Shown here: positions 44,289 through 53,703 of the stretch, one piece after another | How positions within the stretch are numbered: position 1 is the stretch's first letter | Layout: every line of letters starts with the position of its first letter | Source: Inquilinus sp. KBS0705 | GTDB lineage: Bacteria > Bacteroidota > Bacteroidia > Sphingobacteriales > Sphingobacteriaceae | Direction of reading: 5' to 3' | Length of the DNA stretch: 64,000 nucleotides | Assembly (NCBI GenBank): GCA_005938025.2 | Contig: VCCI02000001.1 | Location: 2,170,001 to 2,234,000 of the forward strand | Translations under genes and position numbers: made by a program | The notes under the pieces: model-generated | Seen by the model: only the letters and a program-made list of their open reading frames with translations | Databases searched by the model: none | Told to the model about the DNA's origin: nothing

Positions 44289-44347
44289 AAAAGCCTCCCA
44301 TATCCCTGTTTACAGACAGGAATTATTTACTGATATGTAGAAAAATA

Positions 44348-44722
44348 TTATTTAATTTTTTGGTACTGCGTATTTTTCAAGGTTACGGAGTTACCGTCTT
44401 TACTTGGGGTTATTTGACGGCCATATTCAGTTTCTGCCAACACCTGTTTATCTTCGTTCCATGTTGATTGCCATTTTTCGGTTTTATACTTTTTGGTTTG
44501 GGTTACACCGTTTCGTATTTTATTAAAACCTGTCTTTCGCTCGATTTGGTAACTATTGGTCGATTGAGTTAATGGCGTTATTATCAATGTATCAGAAGCC
44601 GTGCTATACTCACTTTTCGATTGATTAGTGAAAGTACCTGATAACGATTTGCTTTGAGAATTATTTGTGCATCCTGTAAAGGCGAAAATTGCAAGGATTA
44701 TAATAAACGATAATGCTTTCAT
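44348..44722 (-). CDS. Small lipoprotein in TraH position
   Basis: 124 residues. Lipobox 'FAFTGCTNN' with Cys18. The mature part is polar, Ser/Thr/Lys-rich and probably beta-stranded ('LIITPLTQSTNSYQIERK', 'EKWQSTWNEDKQVLAETEYGRQITPSKDG'). In CTnDOT-like operons TraH lies between TraG and TraI; the location fits, but I cannot confirm homology. Confidence 0.65.
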   Translation of the reverse strand: MKALSFIIILAIFAFTGCTNNSQSKSLSGTFTNQSKSEYSTASDTLIITPLTQSTNSYQIERKTGFNKIRNGVTQTKKYKTEKWQSTWNEDKQVLAETEYGRQITPSKDGNSVTLKNTQYQKIK

Positions 44723-44738
44723 AATTATGGTTTTAAGT

Positions 44739-47228
44739 TTATGCTGCTTTTTCTAATTCTTCCCTGACAATTGCGGCTATGCCTAATTGCATACTGCCAT
44801 ATTTTTTAGCGTAGGCATGGACTTTGGCTTTTTCCGCTGATTCCGTGGTATATGTCCAATATTCCTCGCGGCTAACTTCGGTACGATAAACCTTAGATAG
44901 CTGGCCGTTAAGACTAATAAAGACTTCTTTGTATTTTAAATTTTCATCGTTATTCCGGTTCATGCTCATAATCAGGGCGGTTTCTTTATCGGTTATCCCT
45001 AACAATTGCTGAATTTTAGGAAAGTCGTTCTGATACTTCCGCTGGTCAAGTAATATTTTGCAGTCACTGTTATTAATGATGGCCTGTTTAACCACTGGTG
45101 AACTGATTATATCTTCTATATCCTGCGTAACCACTAAAGCTTCACCAAAATATTTACGGACGGTTTTAAAGAGGTACTTGATATATTCTGCCATCCCTTC
45201 CCGTGCAATCGCTTTCCAGGCTTCTTCAATCAATATCATTTTGCGGGTATCCTTACTTAGTTTGCGCATTTTGGAAACGAAGGTTTCCATGATGATTAAA
45301 GTAACGACCGGAAATAAAATAGGATGATCTTTAATATTATCTAATTCAAAGACAATAAAGCGTTTTTGCAACAAGTCAAGATTTTCTTTTGCATTCAGCA
45401 GATAGGAATATTCACCGCCTTTGTAGTATGGTTTCAATACAAACAGCATGTTATCTATATCAAAACGAATATCCTTTACTTTTGATTGCTTCATTGTTTC
45501 ATAAAATTCATTGGAGAGAAATTCATAAAAGCTATCGAAGCATGGAAATATCTCGGGTTGCACTTTCAACTTCTCATAATAGTGATATAAAGCGTCTGAA
45601 ATAGCGACGTATTCAGACCGTTGCACACCTTCATCCTCTTTTTTCCACAATGCCAGTATCATTGCTTTAATACTCTCTCTTTTTTCTGTGTCCAGGTTAT
45701 CACCTTCAGGAACATAAAAAGGATTAAAGCTGATCGGTTTGTCCTCTGTATAAGTAAAATAATAACCACCTACAAATTCACATAAACCCTGGTAGCTATG
45801 GCCTACATCGACTATAACCACATGGGAACCTTGTTCAAAGTAGCTGCGCAGCATGTGATTTGTGAAGAAAGATTTGCCACTGCCCGAAGGACCTAATATA
45901 AATTTGTTCCTGTTGGTCGTAATCCCCTTCGTCATTGGATCATCGCTGATATCAACGTGTACCGGCTTACCCGATAAGCGGTCGCCCAGGCGAATACCGC
46001 ACGGACTTATGCTTGACTGATAATTAGTTTCCAAGTTTAAAAAGCAGGTTGCCTGCTCGACAAATGTATCAAACGTGTCATTCATTGGGAAACTGGCTTC
46101 ATTACCGGGCAATCCTGACCACCATATTTGTGCTGCGCCGTCGGTTTCCTGTTTTGGCTGCGCATCCATCTGCGCCAATGATGAACTAACCTTGTTTTTC
46201 AGATCCTTCAAATTGGCGGCATTATCCGTCCATGCCAAAATATTAAAGTGCGCTTTCACCGGTAACCTTTGCTGGCTAATCGCTTCATTTAAAAAATCAT
46301 GTGTCGCATCACGCCCAATAGCGTTTTCGCGGGAATAAGCTGAAAGTGATTGAAGCCTTAATTTCTTAGCTTCCAGTTTTTTAATGGTCTGCTGACTGTC
46401 CCCGATAAAAATGTATTGATTATAAAGGTGATTACATTTCAGCAATGTTCCTATTGGTGTGGCAAAGCCGGTACTGAATTTCGTTTTATCTGTACTGTAC
46501 TTATCGTAAGTGATCCGTGGCCCGCAAAGGGCTGGCAGGTCTTCCACATCGCTAAGGGTATAAAGCTGGCAATGACTGTCGCCGATTCTGATTTCGTCCT
46601 CGATATGAATATCTTTTAAAACGGGGGCTTCGTTTTTATTCAACAAGAAACAGTATTGTTCCAAAATGCCGGGATTTTGAAGCGTCCCCGTTAATTCGTC
46701 GTCGGTTAATCGCTTCAAAGAAATTAATCCACTGTCTTCTAACACCCGAACGAACTGGCCTGCACTATCCAAAAAATCACGGAATAATTCATCGCAGGTA
46801 GTTTGCACGGGTACAATGCGTTTACGCATCAATACGCTGGTCGCACTTGAATACTGCTTGAATTTATCCGGCTTCTTAGTCAAATAGATATGGCAGTGAT
46901 GATGAAGGTAAGCCCGTTCATTAAAGTAACGTTCGCTGGAATGTGACAAGAACGTTTTAATGTTCGCACCGTTATTCTTAGCAAATACTGCCTCGTACTG
47001 CTCATTGATAAACCAGTCCTGTTTATGAAATACGCTGTTTTTAGGCAATAGTCTTAATGCTTTAATCAAAACTTCGTGAAATGCCAGGTATTCATCGTTG
47101 GATAAGGTGAATATTTCAGGCAGGTTAACTTTGAAGCCTATGGTCAAATCACCCTGCACGGAAATCATACATTGATGTTCTACCTTATACACAGGAAAAA
47201 CTTGTTCTGCTTTACTATGTGTTGCCAT
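44739..47228 (-). CDS. traG: Conjugation ATPase TraG (VirB4-like)
   Basis: 829 residues. Walker A G446-PSGSGKS453 ('FILGPSGSGKSFFTNHML'), Walker B 'KMILIEEAWKAI' (~650) and 'VVTQDIEDI' are VirB4 landmarks; the N-terminal ~400 residues match the Bacteroidota TraG N-domain ('MISVQGDLTIGFKVNLPEIFTLS'). It energises secretion-channel assembly. traF ends 3 bp upstream. Confidence 0.94.
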   Translation of the reverse strand: MATHSKAEQVFPVYKVEHQCMISVQGDLTIGFKVNLPEIFTLSNDEYLAFHEVLIKALRLLPKNSVFHKQDWFINEQYEAVFAKNNGANIKTFLSHSSERYFNERAYLHHHCHIYLTKKPDKFKQYSSATSVLMRKRIVPVQTTCDELFRDFLDSAGQFVRVLEDSGLISLKRLTDDELTGTLQNPGILEQYCFLLNKNEAPVLKDIHIEDEIRIGDSHCQLYTLSDVEDLPALCGPRITYDKYSTDKTKFSTGFATPIGTLLKCNHLYNQYIFIGDSQQTIKKLEAKKLRLQSLSAYSRENAIGRDATHDFLNEAISQQRLPVKAHFNILAWTDNAANLKDLKNKVSSSLAQMDAQPKQETDGAAQIWWSGLPGNEASFPMNDTFDTFVEQATCFLNLETNYQSSISPCGIRLGDRLSGKPVHVDISDDPMTKGITTNRNKFILGPSGSGKSFFTNHMLRSYFEQGSHVVIVDVGHSYQGLCEFVGGYYFTYTEDKPISFNPFYVPEGDNLDTEKRESIKAMILALWKKEDEGVQRSEYVAISDALYHYYEKLKVQPEIFPCFDSFYEFLSNEFYETMKQSKVKDIRFDIDNMLFVLKPYYKGGEYSYLLNAKENLDLLQKRFIVFELDNIKDHPILFPVVTLIIMETFVSKMRKLSKDTRKMILIEEAWKAIAREGMAEYIKYLFKTVRKYFGEALVVTQDIEDIISSPVVKQAIINNSDCKILLDQRKYQNDFPKIQQLLGITDKETALIMSMNRNNDENLKYKEVFISLNGQLSKVYRTEVSREEYWTYTTESAEKAKVHAYAKKYGSMQLGIAAIVREELEKAA

Positions 47229-47231
47229 TGT

Positions 47232-47546
47232 CTATTTTTTTAATTTTAAAAAGACCTTCCGGGTCGTGAATTTTAGATGGTTCGGCAGGTAACGTTTAGC
47301 TGCCTTTTTCATCAGTCCATGTTCACCGTATTTGTGGCTTAATTTGAAAACCTGATAAAATAATGCACTTCCTAATGCTGCAATTATCATGATGCAGTAA
47401 TGAACAGGTACACCAAGCAAATAAATTATTGCAAAGCCGACCAATAAGATGACAAGCCCACCTGCCAAATAGCCGATGTATTGAGCTTTCAGCCCTTTAA
47501 ATTCAATCGGTTTATTAATGCCCTTGTTAATTTGATATAGTGCCAT
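47232..47546 (-). CDS. traF: Conjugative transposon protein TraF (DUF4133)
   Basis: 104 residues. 'YQINKGINKPIEFKGLKAQYIGYLAGGLVILLVGFAIIYLLGV' with two transmembrane helices and a basic C-terminus ('YGEHGLMKKAAKRYLPNHL') is the TraF pattern; VirB3-like in role. It lies between traE (12 bp) and traG (3 bp). Confidence 0.93.
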   Translation of the reverse strand: MALYQINKGINKPIEFKGLKAQYIGYLAGGLVILLVGFAIIYLLGVPVHYCIMIIAALGSALFYQVFKLSHKYGEHGLMKKAAKRYLPNHLKFTTRKVFLKLKK

Positions 47547-47558
47547 AACTAAGTTCCG

Positions 47559-47897
47559 TTAAACCCCGAAAAATGATTTCAAGACAGTTGCAACTACAAC
47601 GAGAAAAATACAGCTACCGAACCAGCTCGAAGCGACCTTTCCGGTGTCATGTTCGCCATCATTCCACTTTTTGAATACTTTGATCGCGCCAACCAAGCCC
47701 ATTATTGCACCAATGGCATACATTAAACTTGTGCCTGTTGAAAAGTAACTTTTGACCTGGCTTGTGGCTGCTGTTATTCCTGAATTACCATCCTGGGCGT
47801 AAAGACTAAGGGTGATAATCAATAAGGTTACTGTTACAATAAAATGCCTTAGAAAATTTACCGCTCTTGAACGGATGTCTGTTTTTTGAGATTTCAT
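47559..47897 (-). CDS. traE: Conjugative transposon protein TraE (DUF4134)
   Basis: 112 residues. Two transmembrane helices after a signal-like N-terminus; 'GNSGITAATSQVKSYFSTGTSLMYAIGAIMGLVGAIKVFKKWNDGEHDTGKVASSWFGSCIFLVV' is typical of TraE. VirB2-like pilin or channel subunit role (inference from family). First of the recognisable tra genes. Confidence 0.94.
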   Translation of the reverse strand: MKSQKTDIRSRAVNFLRHFIVTVTLLIITLSLYAQDGNSGITAATSQVKSYFSTGTSLMYAIGAIMGLVGAIKVFKKWNDGEHDTGKVASSWFGSCIFLVVVATVLKSFFGV

Positions 47898-47929
47898 AAA
47901 TTTTAATTTTGATGTAAACGGATAGTTGT

Positions 47930-48460
47930 CTAAGCCCAGTTACTATGAAAGTCTGACAAGGCAACCGTGAATTTTAATTTGTTCTTAGAAATTTCTACTA
48001 CTCGGCTTAGTGCAGCCGGAAGATCTATTTGCTCCTGAAACCTTTTATAAGAGCCGACTAAAATTCCCACAAGCGTTATAAACTCTTGCTTATCATCAAC
48101 GTCCTTAAATGCTTCAATCAAGTTACCGGCTTCAGATATTAACTCTAATGAAGGATCATTTTGAATGCTGGCCGTGTGTGTTTGCTCGGTAACGACCTCT
48201 CTTGGATCATCCGGCAAAACAGCTGTAAAAAGTAAGTCTTGAGTTTCTGCAATGGTTACACCATTATCCGGTTTGGCCTGACCCATCACAGAAATGGCAG
48301 GAGATTGAACGGCTGAAAATATATCAGTTGTTTGCTGCTTGCGATTGAAAAGATTACCAATCTCTTTTTGATAATACCTGAGTATAACATATAGGTAGTA
48401 TGAAATACTAATAATGATAACGGTGGCGAGATAGTGCTGCCAGGAAATAGAGGACAACAT
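47930..48460 (-). CDS. Hypothetical membrane protein at the head of the tra operon
   Basis: 176 residues. One N-terminal transmembrane helix ('YLATVIIISISYYLYVILRYY'), a variable middle and a helical C-terminus ('GNLIEAFKDVDDKQEFITLVGILVGSYKRFQEQIDLPAALSRVVEI'). It is the first gene of the tra operon, 32 bp upstream of traE. The shared 35-bp element lies ~72 bp upstream of its ATG. TraD-like position; family not recognised. Confidence 0.7.
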   Translation of the reverse strand: MLSSISWQHYLATVIIISISYYLYVILRYYQKEIGNLFNRKQQTTDIFSAVQSPAISVMGQAKPDNGVTIAETQDLLFTAVLPDDPREVVTEQTHTASIQNDPSLELISEAGNLIEAFKDVDDKQEFITLVGILVGSYKRFQEQIDLPAALSRVVEISKNKLKFTVALSDFHSNWA

Positions 48461-48531
48461 ATTGCTTTGCTTTAATCCTCACCGCACCATGCGGCGATTG
48501 TGAAAGCAAAGGTTGGGGTAGAAAAAAATAT

Positions 48532-48566
48532 TTTTTCACCACTTACACCTAAGTTAGGTGTTTTTT
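48532..48566 (-). promoter_or_regulatory. Shared 35-bp control element, copy A (tra operon)
   Basis: Begins TTTTTCACCACT and ends TTAGGTGTTTTTT on the plus strand; contains the near-palindrome CACCTAAGTTAGGTG. 30 of 35 bases match copy B at 55535-55569. It lies 72 bp before the first tra gene. The same hairpin with T6 could also act as a terminator on the plus strand, but no plus-strand gene ends there. Confidence 0.55.
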
Positions 48567-48610
48567 ATTTTTTATAATCTTATAAAATATTGATAACGAG
48601 CGTTTTAAAT

Positions 48611-49480
48611 TTATCCAAATTTTAACTTTTGTTGATTAGAGGCTTCTTCATCCAGCTTCTCTTCAATTCTCCTTAACATTGCCAATTTAAGTTTATCCAA
48701 AAATGCTGTGCGTTCTTTTTTCCGTTTGACGATATCGAGATATTTATGATAATAGGAACCGAGATCAACATGAAAAACCGTTTGAAAAAAACCGACTACG
48801 GCTTTAATTTCCGTATTGCCATTGTTAAAAACACCTAATGCGACCAAAGCGTAGATCAATTCTACAAGGTCTGTTTTGTTGAAAGTCCAGGTGAGTGGTA
48901 ATTCAAGCCCCATTTCCGGCGGAGTGTCGTCATGCTCCATGGTCTTCTGTAGTTCGAGATTAAGGAAGTCCTGGTACTTCTCATTTGCTATTATTTTAGA
49001 AAGCTTGTAGTCATGACTTGTAGAGTATTGCTCGTCCTCTTCAAATTCTTCAAGGTCTACGTGAACATCGAAGCCTCCGCGTGTAAAATAAAGCTCATCC
49101 ATTTGTGTCGAGCCGGAACGATAGTATTGGTAGAAACTCTGATTATGGTCGAAAAATCGTTTGATATCAGCCAACTCGTATTTGATATAATCTTTTAATA
49201 TTCCCTCGCCGCCGGGAGGGGCTTGCATGATAAATTTATAAACGTTTATAAAGTAGATGTACTTACTATAGAATTGAGGTTTGAGCACTTTAAAGAAATA
49301 GATCTCATCTTCTTTGTTTTCAAAGGAATAGGTTGAAATATAACTTTTCAGTTTGGCCATTGCCTTTTTGCAAAGCTGGATGGACATTTTATACTGTTCA
49401 GTTAAGGATTCGCCGTTAATGGCAACTTCATTCAATTGGTTTTCTAAAGCGCTGTAGAAACGTTCGGTATAAGTTCTCAT
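48611..49480 (-). CDS. rteC: RteC-family regulator of conjugation/excision
   Basis: 289 residues. The RteC pattern is visible ('FYSALENQLNEVAINGESLTEQYKMSIQLCKKAMAKLKSYISTYSFENKEDEIYFFKVLKPQFYSKYIYF', 'LPLTWTFNKTDLVELIYALVALGVFNNG', 'DLGSYYHKYLDIVKRKKERTAFLDKLK'). RteC in CTnDOT activates the excision operon by binding an inverted repeat. Here it lies directly upstream of the tra operon on the same strand, with a 35-bp element between them. RteA/RteB are absent from the window. Confidence 0.92.
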   Translation of the reverse strand: MRTYTERFYSALENQLNEVAINGESLTEQYKMSIQLCKKAMAKLKSYISTYSFENKEDEIYFFKVLKPQFYSKYIYFINVYKFIMQAPPGGEGILKDYIKYELADIKRFFDHNQSFYQYYRSGSTQMDELYFTRGGFDVHVDLEEFEEDEQYSTSHDYKLSKIIANEKYQDFLNLELQKTMEHDDTPPEMGLELPLTWTFNKTDLVELIYALVALGVFNNGNTEIKAVVGFFQTVFHVDLGSYYHKYLDIVKRKKERTAFLDKLKLAMLRRIEEKLDEEASNQQKLKFG

Positions 49481-49615
49481 AATAAGGTTAGGTAGGTTAG
49501 TACTGTAATATAATATGTATAGATTTTTATAGGCAACAAGTTTAGAATCCTGTTATACAGCAAAGCTTTACTACAACACGGTAGCATTTCAAAAAAACAG
49601 GAAAAAGTTTTTAAA

Positions 49616-49849
49616 TCAGGTTTTGGCAGGCAATTCAGTGTTCAGCATATCCAAAAGGGTGGTTTCTAAACCTTCGGCTATTTCCTGTAGGTAAATATAT
49701 GAGGGGTTAATATTACCTGTTTCTAAACGTTGAATTGATTGCTGGTCTTTTCCGATGGAGTGGGCAAGTTGGACCTGCGTAATCCCCTTGTCCTTGCGGA
49801 CAGTACGGATTTTTTCGCCCAGGTCTTTTAATAATACTTCCTTATTCAT
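49616..49849 (-). CDS. XRE-family helix-turn-helix regulator
   Basis: 77 residues from the ATG at 49849. HTH_3 pattern: 'LGEKIRTVRKDKGITQVQLAHSIGKDQQSIQRLETGNINPSYIYLQEIAEGLETTLLDML'. Typical ICE or phage-like repressor. A TACAACG-GATA-CGTTGTA inverted repeat lies 39-56 bp upstream of its ATG, a likely autoregulatory operator. Confidence 0.88.
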   Translation of the reverse strand: MNKEVLLKDLGEKIRTVRKDKGITQVQLAHSIGKDQQSIQRLETGNINPSYIYLQEIAEGLETTLLDMLNTELPAKT

Positions 49850-49887
49850 CGGAAGTATAAAAGAAAAGTAAAGCAATTGAAATCAGT

Positions 49888-49905
49888 ACAACGGATACGT
49901 TGTAT
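49888..49905. promoter_or_regulatory. Inverted repeat upstream of the XRE gene, possible operator
   Basis: TACAACG/CGTTGTA separated by GATA is a perfect 7-bp inverted repeat, followed a few bases later by the palindrome ACTTATAAGT. It sits between the coupling-protein stop and the XRE start. Confidence 0.45.
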
Positions 49906-49945
49906 TATTCTTACTTATAAGTATTAAGCAATAATATTTCCTCAT

Positions 49946-51883
49946 TCAACACAGGTTACTTAAAACGCTATCTACCAACAATTTGATATCTTCCTTAATC
50001 TGATGATAGCTCATTAACACTTCTACCTGCTCAACGTTTCGCACTACCGGAATAGGCTGATAAGCCGCTTCCTCGGCTTGTATCGCTTCGTGATCGTTTT
50101 GTATCAAGTTATGAAAGGTCTTTAAATCAATCTTATTGTCGGGATCATCGGCAACCATGCCTACAAATTCACCGGAAGATAATCCGGATATTTTTGCTGC
50201 GGGTATCGCATAGTCCAATTGTGTTGATTTGCTAATTGAAGTGTCTTGACTATTAATGGAAACACTTTCTTTTTCCTGATTGATCTTTCCAAATCTTTCT
50301 GATAACTGCTTTGCTGTATCTCCCGTTACCTGGCCGAATACAACGTTGCCTACAATATTTAAAATCACTTCCGCCTGTTCCCGCCCATAATCTTTTTTAA
50401 GCTGGCTATAATCCTGTACGGCTAAGGTAACGGCGACCTTGTTAGATCGGGCGGTCGCTATCAGGTTATCTATACCGTTAAAATATATAGTAGGAAACTC
50501 ATCGTAAATCATGCTGCACTTTTGCTGATTTTTACGGTTTACGAGCTTATTGATCCTATTGATGTAGAGCGATAACACCGCACCATAAATTTGCGATTTT
50601 TGGGGATTATTGGCGAGGCATACTATTTTTGGTTCATCTGGGTTATTTATGTCAAGTGAAAAATCGTTGCCACTTAGTACATAGTACAATTGTGGAGATG
50701 ACAACCGCGCCAAACTAATTTTGGCACTTGCAATTTGCCCTTCTAATTGTTCGTAAGCTTCATTTTGCCAGGCAGAAACAAAAGGATTGATCAACACTTC
50801 TATTTCGGGTTCTTGTAGCAATACTTCAAAAAGGTCTTTGTACTCTACCTGCGCTAATTCTATAACATGGGGCAACGTACAATAACGCCCATTTTCATAT
50901 TTCTTTAAAAACCACATAATCGCTGTGATAAAGTTGATTGGCGATTCAACAAAGAAATCACCCTGTTTTTTAATCCACTCGCGGTTTAGGCCCATCATGA
51001 TGGTACGACTTGAATCCATTGCATCAGTAATATCCATCATGGTGTGCGGCTCTAAAGGATTAGCCCTATGGATAATATTTTCAAGATTGATGATATATTG
51101 AGTTGGCTTTACTTTGTATAAATGTCCGTACTTCAGTAGAGCATTATAAACAATCTTGGTTAGATCATCATATTTGAAATCATAGACCAGCATGGTAAAG
51201 CCCTTTTGAATATGCTGAGTGATAATGTGACGGATTACGAAATAGGATTTTCCCGAACCCGGACTGCCACCAATTAGCGTACCTCTGAACGGGTTAATGA
51301 TATTGATCCAGCTTTTGCGGCTTTTCCCTTTGAGATTATAAACTGCCGGTAAATTGATGGAATACTCATTTTCCAAAAGCCGCTCTTCCTGTGGGAAAGA
51401 TTCATTTTCTTTATTAAAAATATCCTTACCTAAGTTAAGTTTCAGCATCCTGAACAGCAGGCTTACCCCAGATAGTAATAGCATATAACCAATGACAGTT
51501 AAACCAATATATAGAACAGCTATCGTTGTTGCAGGATAATGTATCGTAAGAAACAGCGTACTGATAAAGTACAATAACACGCCTGTAAAACAATAGATGA
51601 ATATCCTGCTTGCTTTTATGGATTCATCCTTTTTCCCCTTACTTCCCACGAGTGAAATCATTAAAAGGATAAGTGCCGCCAACTTCGCATACAGCACTTT
51701 AGTGAATACTATCATTTTTGATAGGGGCAATAAAATATGATTTACAAAAGGCTTGGTCAAACCTAAAATCTGAAAAGCCGGATAACAGCTTAAATAAAAA
51801 TGTACTATCAAAATAGCAATACTTAAAAGCCTGGTGAAGTCAATTATCTTTCTTAGGGCTTGTTCGTTTTCACCTGTTTGCAT
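49946..51883 (-). CDS. mobC: Type IV coupling protein (MobC/TraG-VirD4-like)
   Basis: 645 residues. N-terminal region with about four transmembrane helices (~16-145), Walker A G206-SPGSGKS213 ('LIGGSPGSGKSYFVIRH'), Walker B-like 'CSMIYDEFPTIYFNGID' and 'VTLAVQDYSQLKKDYG'. It recruits the relaxosome to the transfer channel. It follows the relaxase gene by 10 bp. Confidence 0.93.
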   Translation of the reverse strand: MQTGENEQALRKIIDFTRLLSIAILIVHFYLSCYPAFQILGLTKPFVNHILLPLSKMIVFTKVLYAKLAALILLMISLVGSKGKKDESIKASRIFIYCFTGVLLYFISTLFLTIHYPATTIAVLYIGLTVIGYMLLLSGVSLLFRMLKLNLGKDIFNKENESFPQEERLLENEYSINLPAVYNLKGKSRKSWINIINPFRGTLIGGSPGSGKSYFVIRHIITQHIQKGFTMLVYDFKYDDLTKIVYNALLKYGHLYKVKPTQYIINLENIIHRANPLEPHTMMDITDAMDSSRTIMMGLNREWIKKQGDFFVESPINFITAIMWFLKKYENGRYCTLPHVIELAQVEYKDLFEVLLQEPEIEVLINPFVSAWQNEAYEQLEGQIASAKISLARLSSPQLYYVLSGNDFSLDINNPDEPKIVCLANNPQKSQIYGAVLSLYINRINKLVNRKNQQKCSMIYDEFPTIYFNGIDNLIATARSNKVAVTLAVQDYSQLKKDYGREQAEVILNIVGNVVFGQVTGDTAKQLSERFGKINQEKESVSINSQDTSISKSTQLDYAIPAAKISGLSSGEFVGMVADDPDNKIDLKTFHNLIQNDHEAIQAEEAAYQPIPVVRNVEQVEVLMSYHQIKEDIKLLVDSVLSNLC

Positions 51884-51893
51884 AATGGTATAT

Positions 51894-53150
51894 TTAAAGT
51901 GAGTGGCCTTTTCTTTTCTTCTTACGTTTATTTTGTTGCAGCCTGCCTATAGCGGCCATATCTTGTTGTTCTTCCTTGAATAATATGTTTAGTAATGAAT
52001 CACCTTCGCTACCGATCGCGTTTGAGCCTGAAATATTGTCAGTGAATTTTGGTGCGCTGGTATCGCTATTTTCTTTCTTGAATATTGGTTGATTGTGACT
52101 TATTCCGTCATTTTTAAACCAATTTATCAATGCTGCTGCACTGTAAGCCTTGCCTAAATCGCTACCGTTAAACACCGCTTTCGACCCGTGATCTATAAAA
52201 GTGATACCGTATAAACGGCCTTCTTCGTTCTGCCTGAAAATGACTTGAATGCCGTCTGCTTTCAACATTTTTTGAAAATCAGTTTTTGAAACCGGTGTTA
52301 AGAATGCTTTGTCCACCTTCGATTTTACCTGGTCTTTCAGCGGTTTACGCAATACCTCATTCAACCGAAACCGGTCTTCGAGCGCCTTCAAAGTTGGCTT
52401 TCCGTAGATGCTGCTTGCCTTGATTGGCACCCCAAGTTTGTTTCCATTTGCATCAAGTACCCAATAAACCAACCCGTTTTTTTCATACATTCTTGAATCC
52501 TTAGACCCACGATCAGCGGTGATATTGTATTGATTTAGTACTGCATTCAGTTCAGGAATACTGGTAAACTTGTACGCTTTTACTACTTGATTCACAACAT
52601 TTGTGATTGATCTTTTAATTTCAGACTTGCCATAATCCACCTGTTCCAATGGCTTGTTATTTACGTTTTGCTGTTTTCCCTGGTCTTCTGCCTTAACCAA
52701 GTTGTAAGTCAACTCGACCTGTTTTCTCGCACTTTCAGAAGCCCTGTTTGCGAGTAAATGAAAGCTGATACGTTTACCGTCAGGTTCAATATTAGTGGTT
52801 ACAATGTGCAGGTGGGGGTGTCCGGCATCATGATGCTGGTAAACCAAATAAGGTTGTTTACCAAAACCTAATCCCTCCATGTAGTCATCGGCAATTTGCT
52901 GTAGTATATCTTTCTCCAGGTTTTCGTTTACTGCAAAATTTAACGAAACATGCAGCGCATTTACGAGCGTTCGCTCATTCCGACTGGTTAAATCAGTCAA
53001 CCTTTGCATCTTATCAATGAACGTTAAATTGACCGGATCTTTCAGGTAGCCTTGGGCTGAAATCAGCTCCGCTTTACCCAGCTTAACTTTATGTTCATTG
53101 TAATTTATTGCACCGCTGAGACTTCTTCCGGTTTTAATTTTAGCGACCAT
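51894..53150 (-). CDS. mobB: Relaxase MobB (MOBP-type)
   Basis: 418 residues. N-terminal 'MVAKIKTGRSLSGAINYNEHKV' is the Bacteroidota relaxase start, and 'YQHHDAGHPHLHIV' holds the metal-binding three-His motif (H111-P-H113-L-H115, with H107-D108). It nicks oriT and stays bound to the transferred strand. The C-terminus is basic ('QQNKRKKKRKGHSL'). The start overlaps the end of mobA by 46 bp. Confidence 0.94.
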   Translation of the reverse strand: MVAKIKTGRSLSGAINYNEHKVKLGKAELISAQGYLKDPVNLTFIDKMQRLTDLTSRNERTLVNALHVSLNFAVNENLEKDILQQIADDYMEGLGFGKQPYLVYQHHDAGHPHLHIVTTNIEPDGKRISFHLLANRASESARKQVELTYNLVKAEDQGKQQNVNNKPLEQVDYGKSEIKRSITNVVNQVVKAYKFTSIPELNAVLNQYNITADRGSKDSRMYEKNGLVYWVLDANGNKLGVPIKASSIYGKPTLKALEDRFRLNEVLRKPLKDQVKSKVDKAFLTPVSKTDFQKMLKADGIQVIFRQNEEGRLYGITFIDHGSKAVFNGSDLGKAYSAAALINWFKNDGISHNQPIFKKENSDTSAPKFTDNISGSNAIGSEGDSLLNILFKEEQQDMAAIGRLQQNKRKKKRKGHSL

Positions 53151-53527
53151 AATTCTGAAAAACTTTGCACATGTTCTTTGATCTGACCTATTGCAGGATC
53201 AACCTTACTTCCTATAATGGAAAGGAGATTTAGCCATAGGCGGTTATCCGCATTTCCGTGTGCACTATTAATTTGTCGAACTGCTTGGTTAAGATTATTG
53301 CCTATTGCATTTAACTCTTTTCGTAGCAATGCCAGTTCTTCAAGCATCTCATCCATTGACTTATCGCGGTAAGTAACAACTACTGGTTTGCTTAATAATA
53401 CGCTTCTGCAATACTCACTTAATTTATTAAAGCGTGTCTTTTTAAATGATGAATATATACACTTGTACTCGGCAGGTTTGAGCCTTGTAAGCAAAGTTTT
53501 TGATCTGTTTTCATCCTGATTTTCCAT
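53105..53527 (-). CDS. mobA: Mobilisation protein MobA (relaxosome accessory)
   Basis: 140 residues. 'LLTRLKPAEYKCIYSSFKKTRFNKLSEYCRSVLLSKPVVVTYRDKSMDEMLEELALLRKELNAIGNNLNQAVRQIN' is the MobA/MobC-like accessory pattern with a ribbon-helix-helix N-terminus. It binds oriT next to the relaxase. It lies just downstream of the oriT-like hairpin. Confidence 0.9.
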   Translation of the reverse strand: MENQDENRSKTLLTRLKPAEYKCIYSSFKKTRFNKLSEYCRSVLLSKPVVVTYRDKSMDEMLEELALLRKELNAIGNNLNQAVRQINSAHGNADNRLWLNLLSIIGSKVDPAIGQIKEHVQSFSELWSLKLKPEEVSAVQ

Positions 53528-53596
53528 ATCTCTTATCTTATAAAATCTGACTTTGGAAGATTTTCAAATGGTCCCGGACTGACTTCGGAAGGGAGG

Positions 53597-53632
53597 GCAA
53601 GATTTCGTTTGTAATACAAACGTTTATCTTGC
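53597..53632. other. Candidate origin of transfer (oriT) hairpin
   Basis: A 36-bp imperfect inverted repeat, outer arms GCAAGAT/ATCTTGC and inner arms CGTTTGTA/TACAAACG around a single A, in the 176-bp gap upstream of mobA. Position and structure match oriT of related elements. The nick site cannot be placed by eye. Confidence 0.5.
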
Positions 53633-53703
53633 TGATTGCTGTTAAGAGGCAATCTCTTCCTTCAAGACTTTTTCAATCTGCCAGCATTCTGTTAAGACCT
53701 GCC

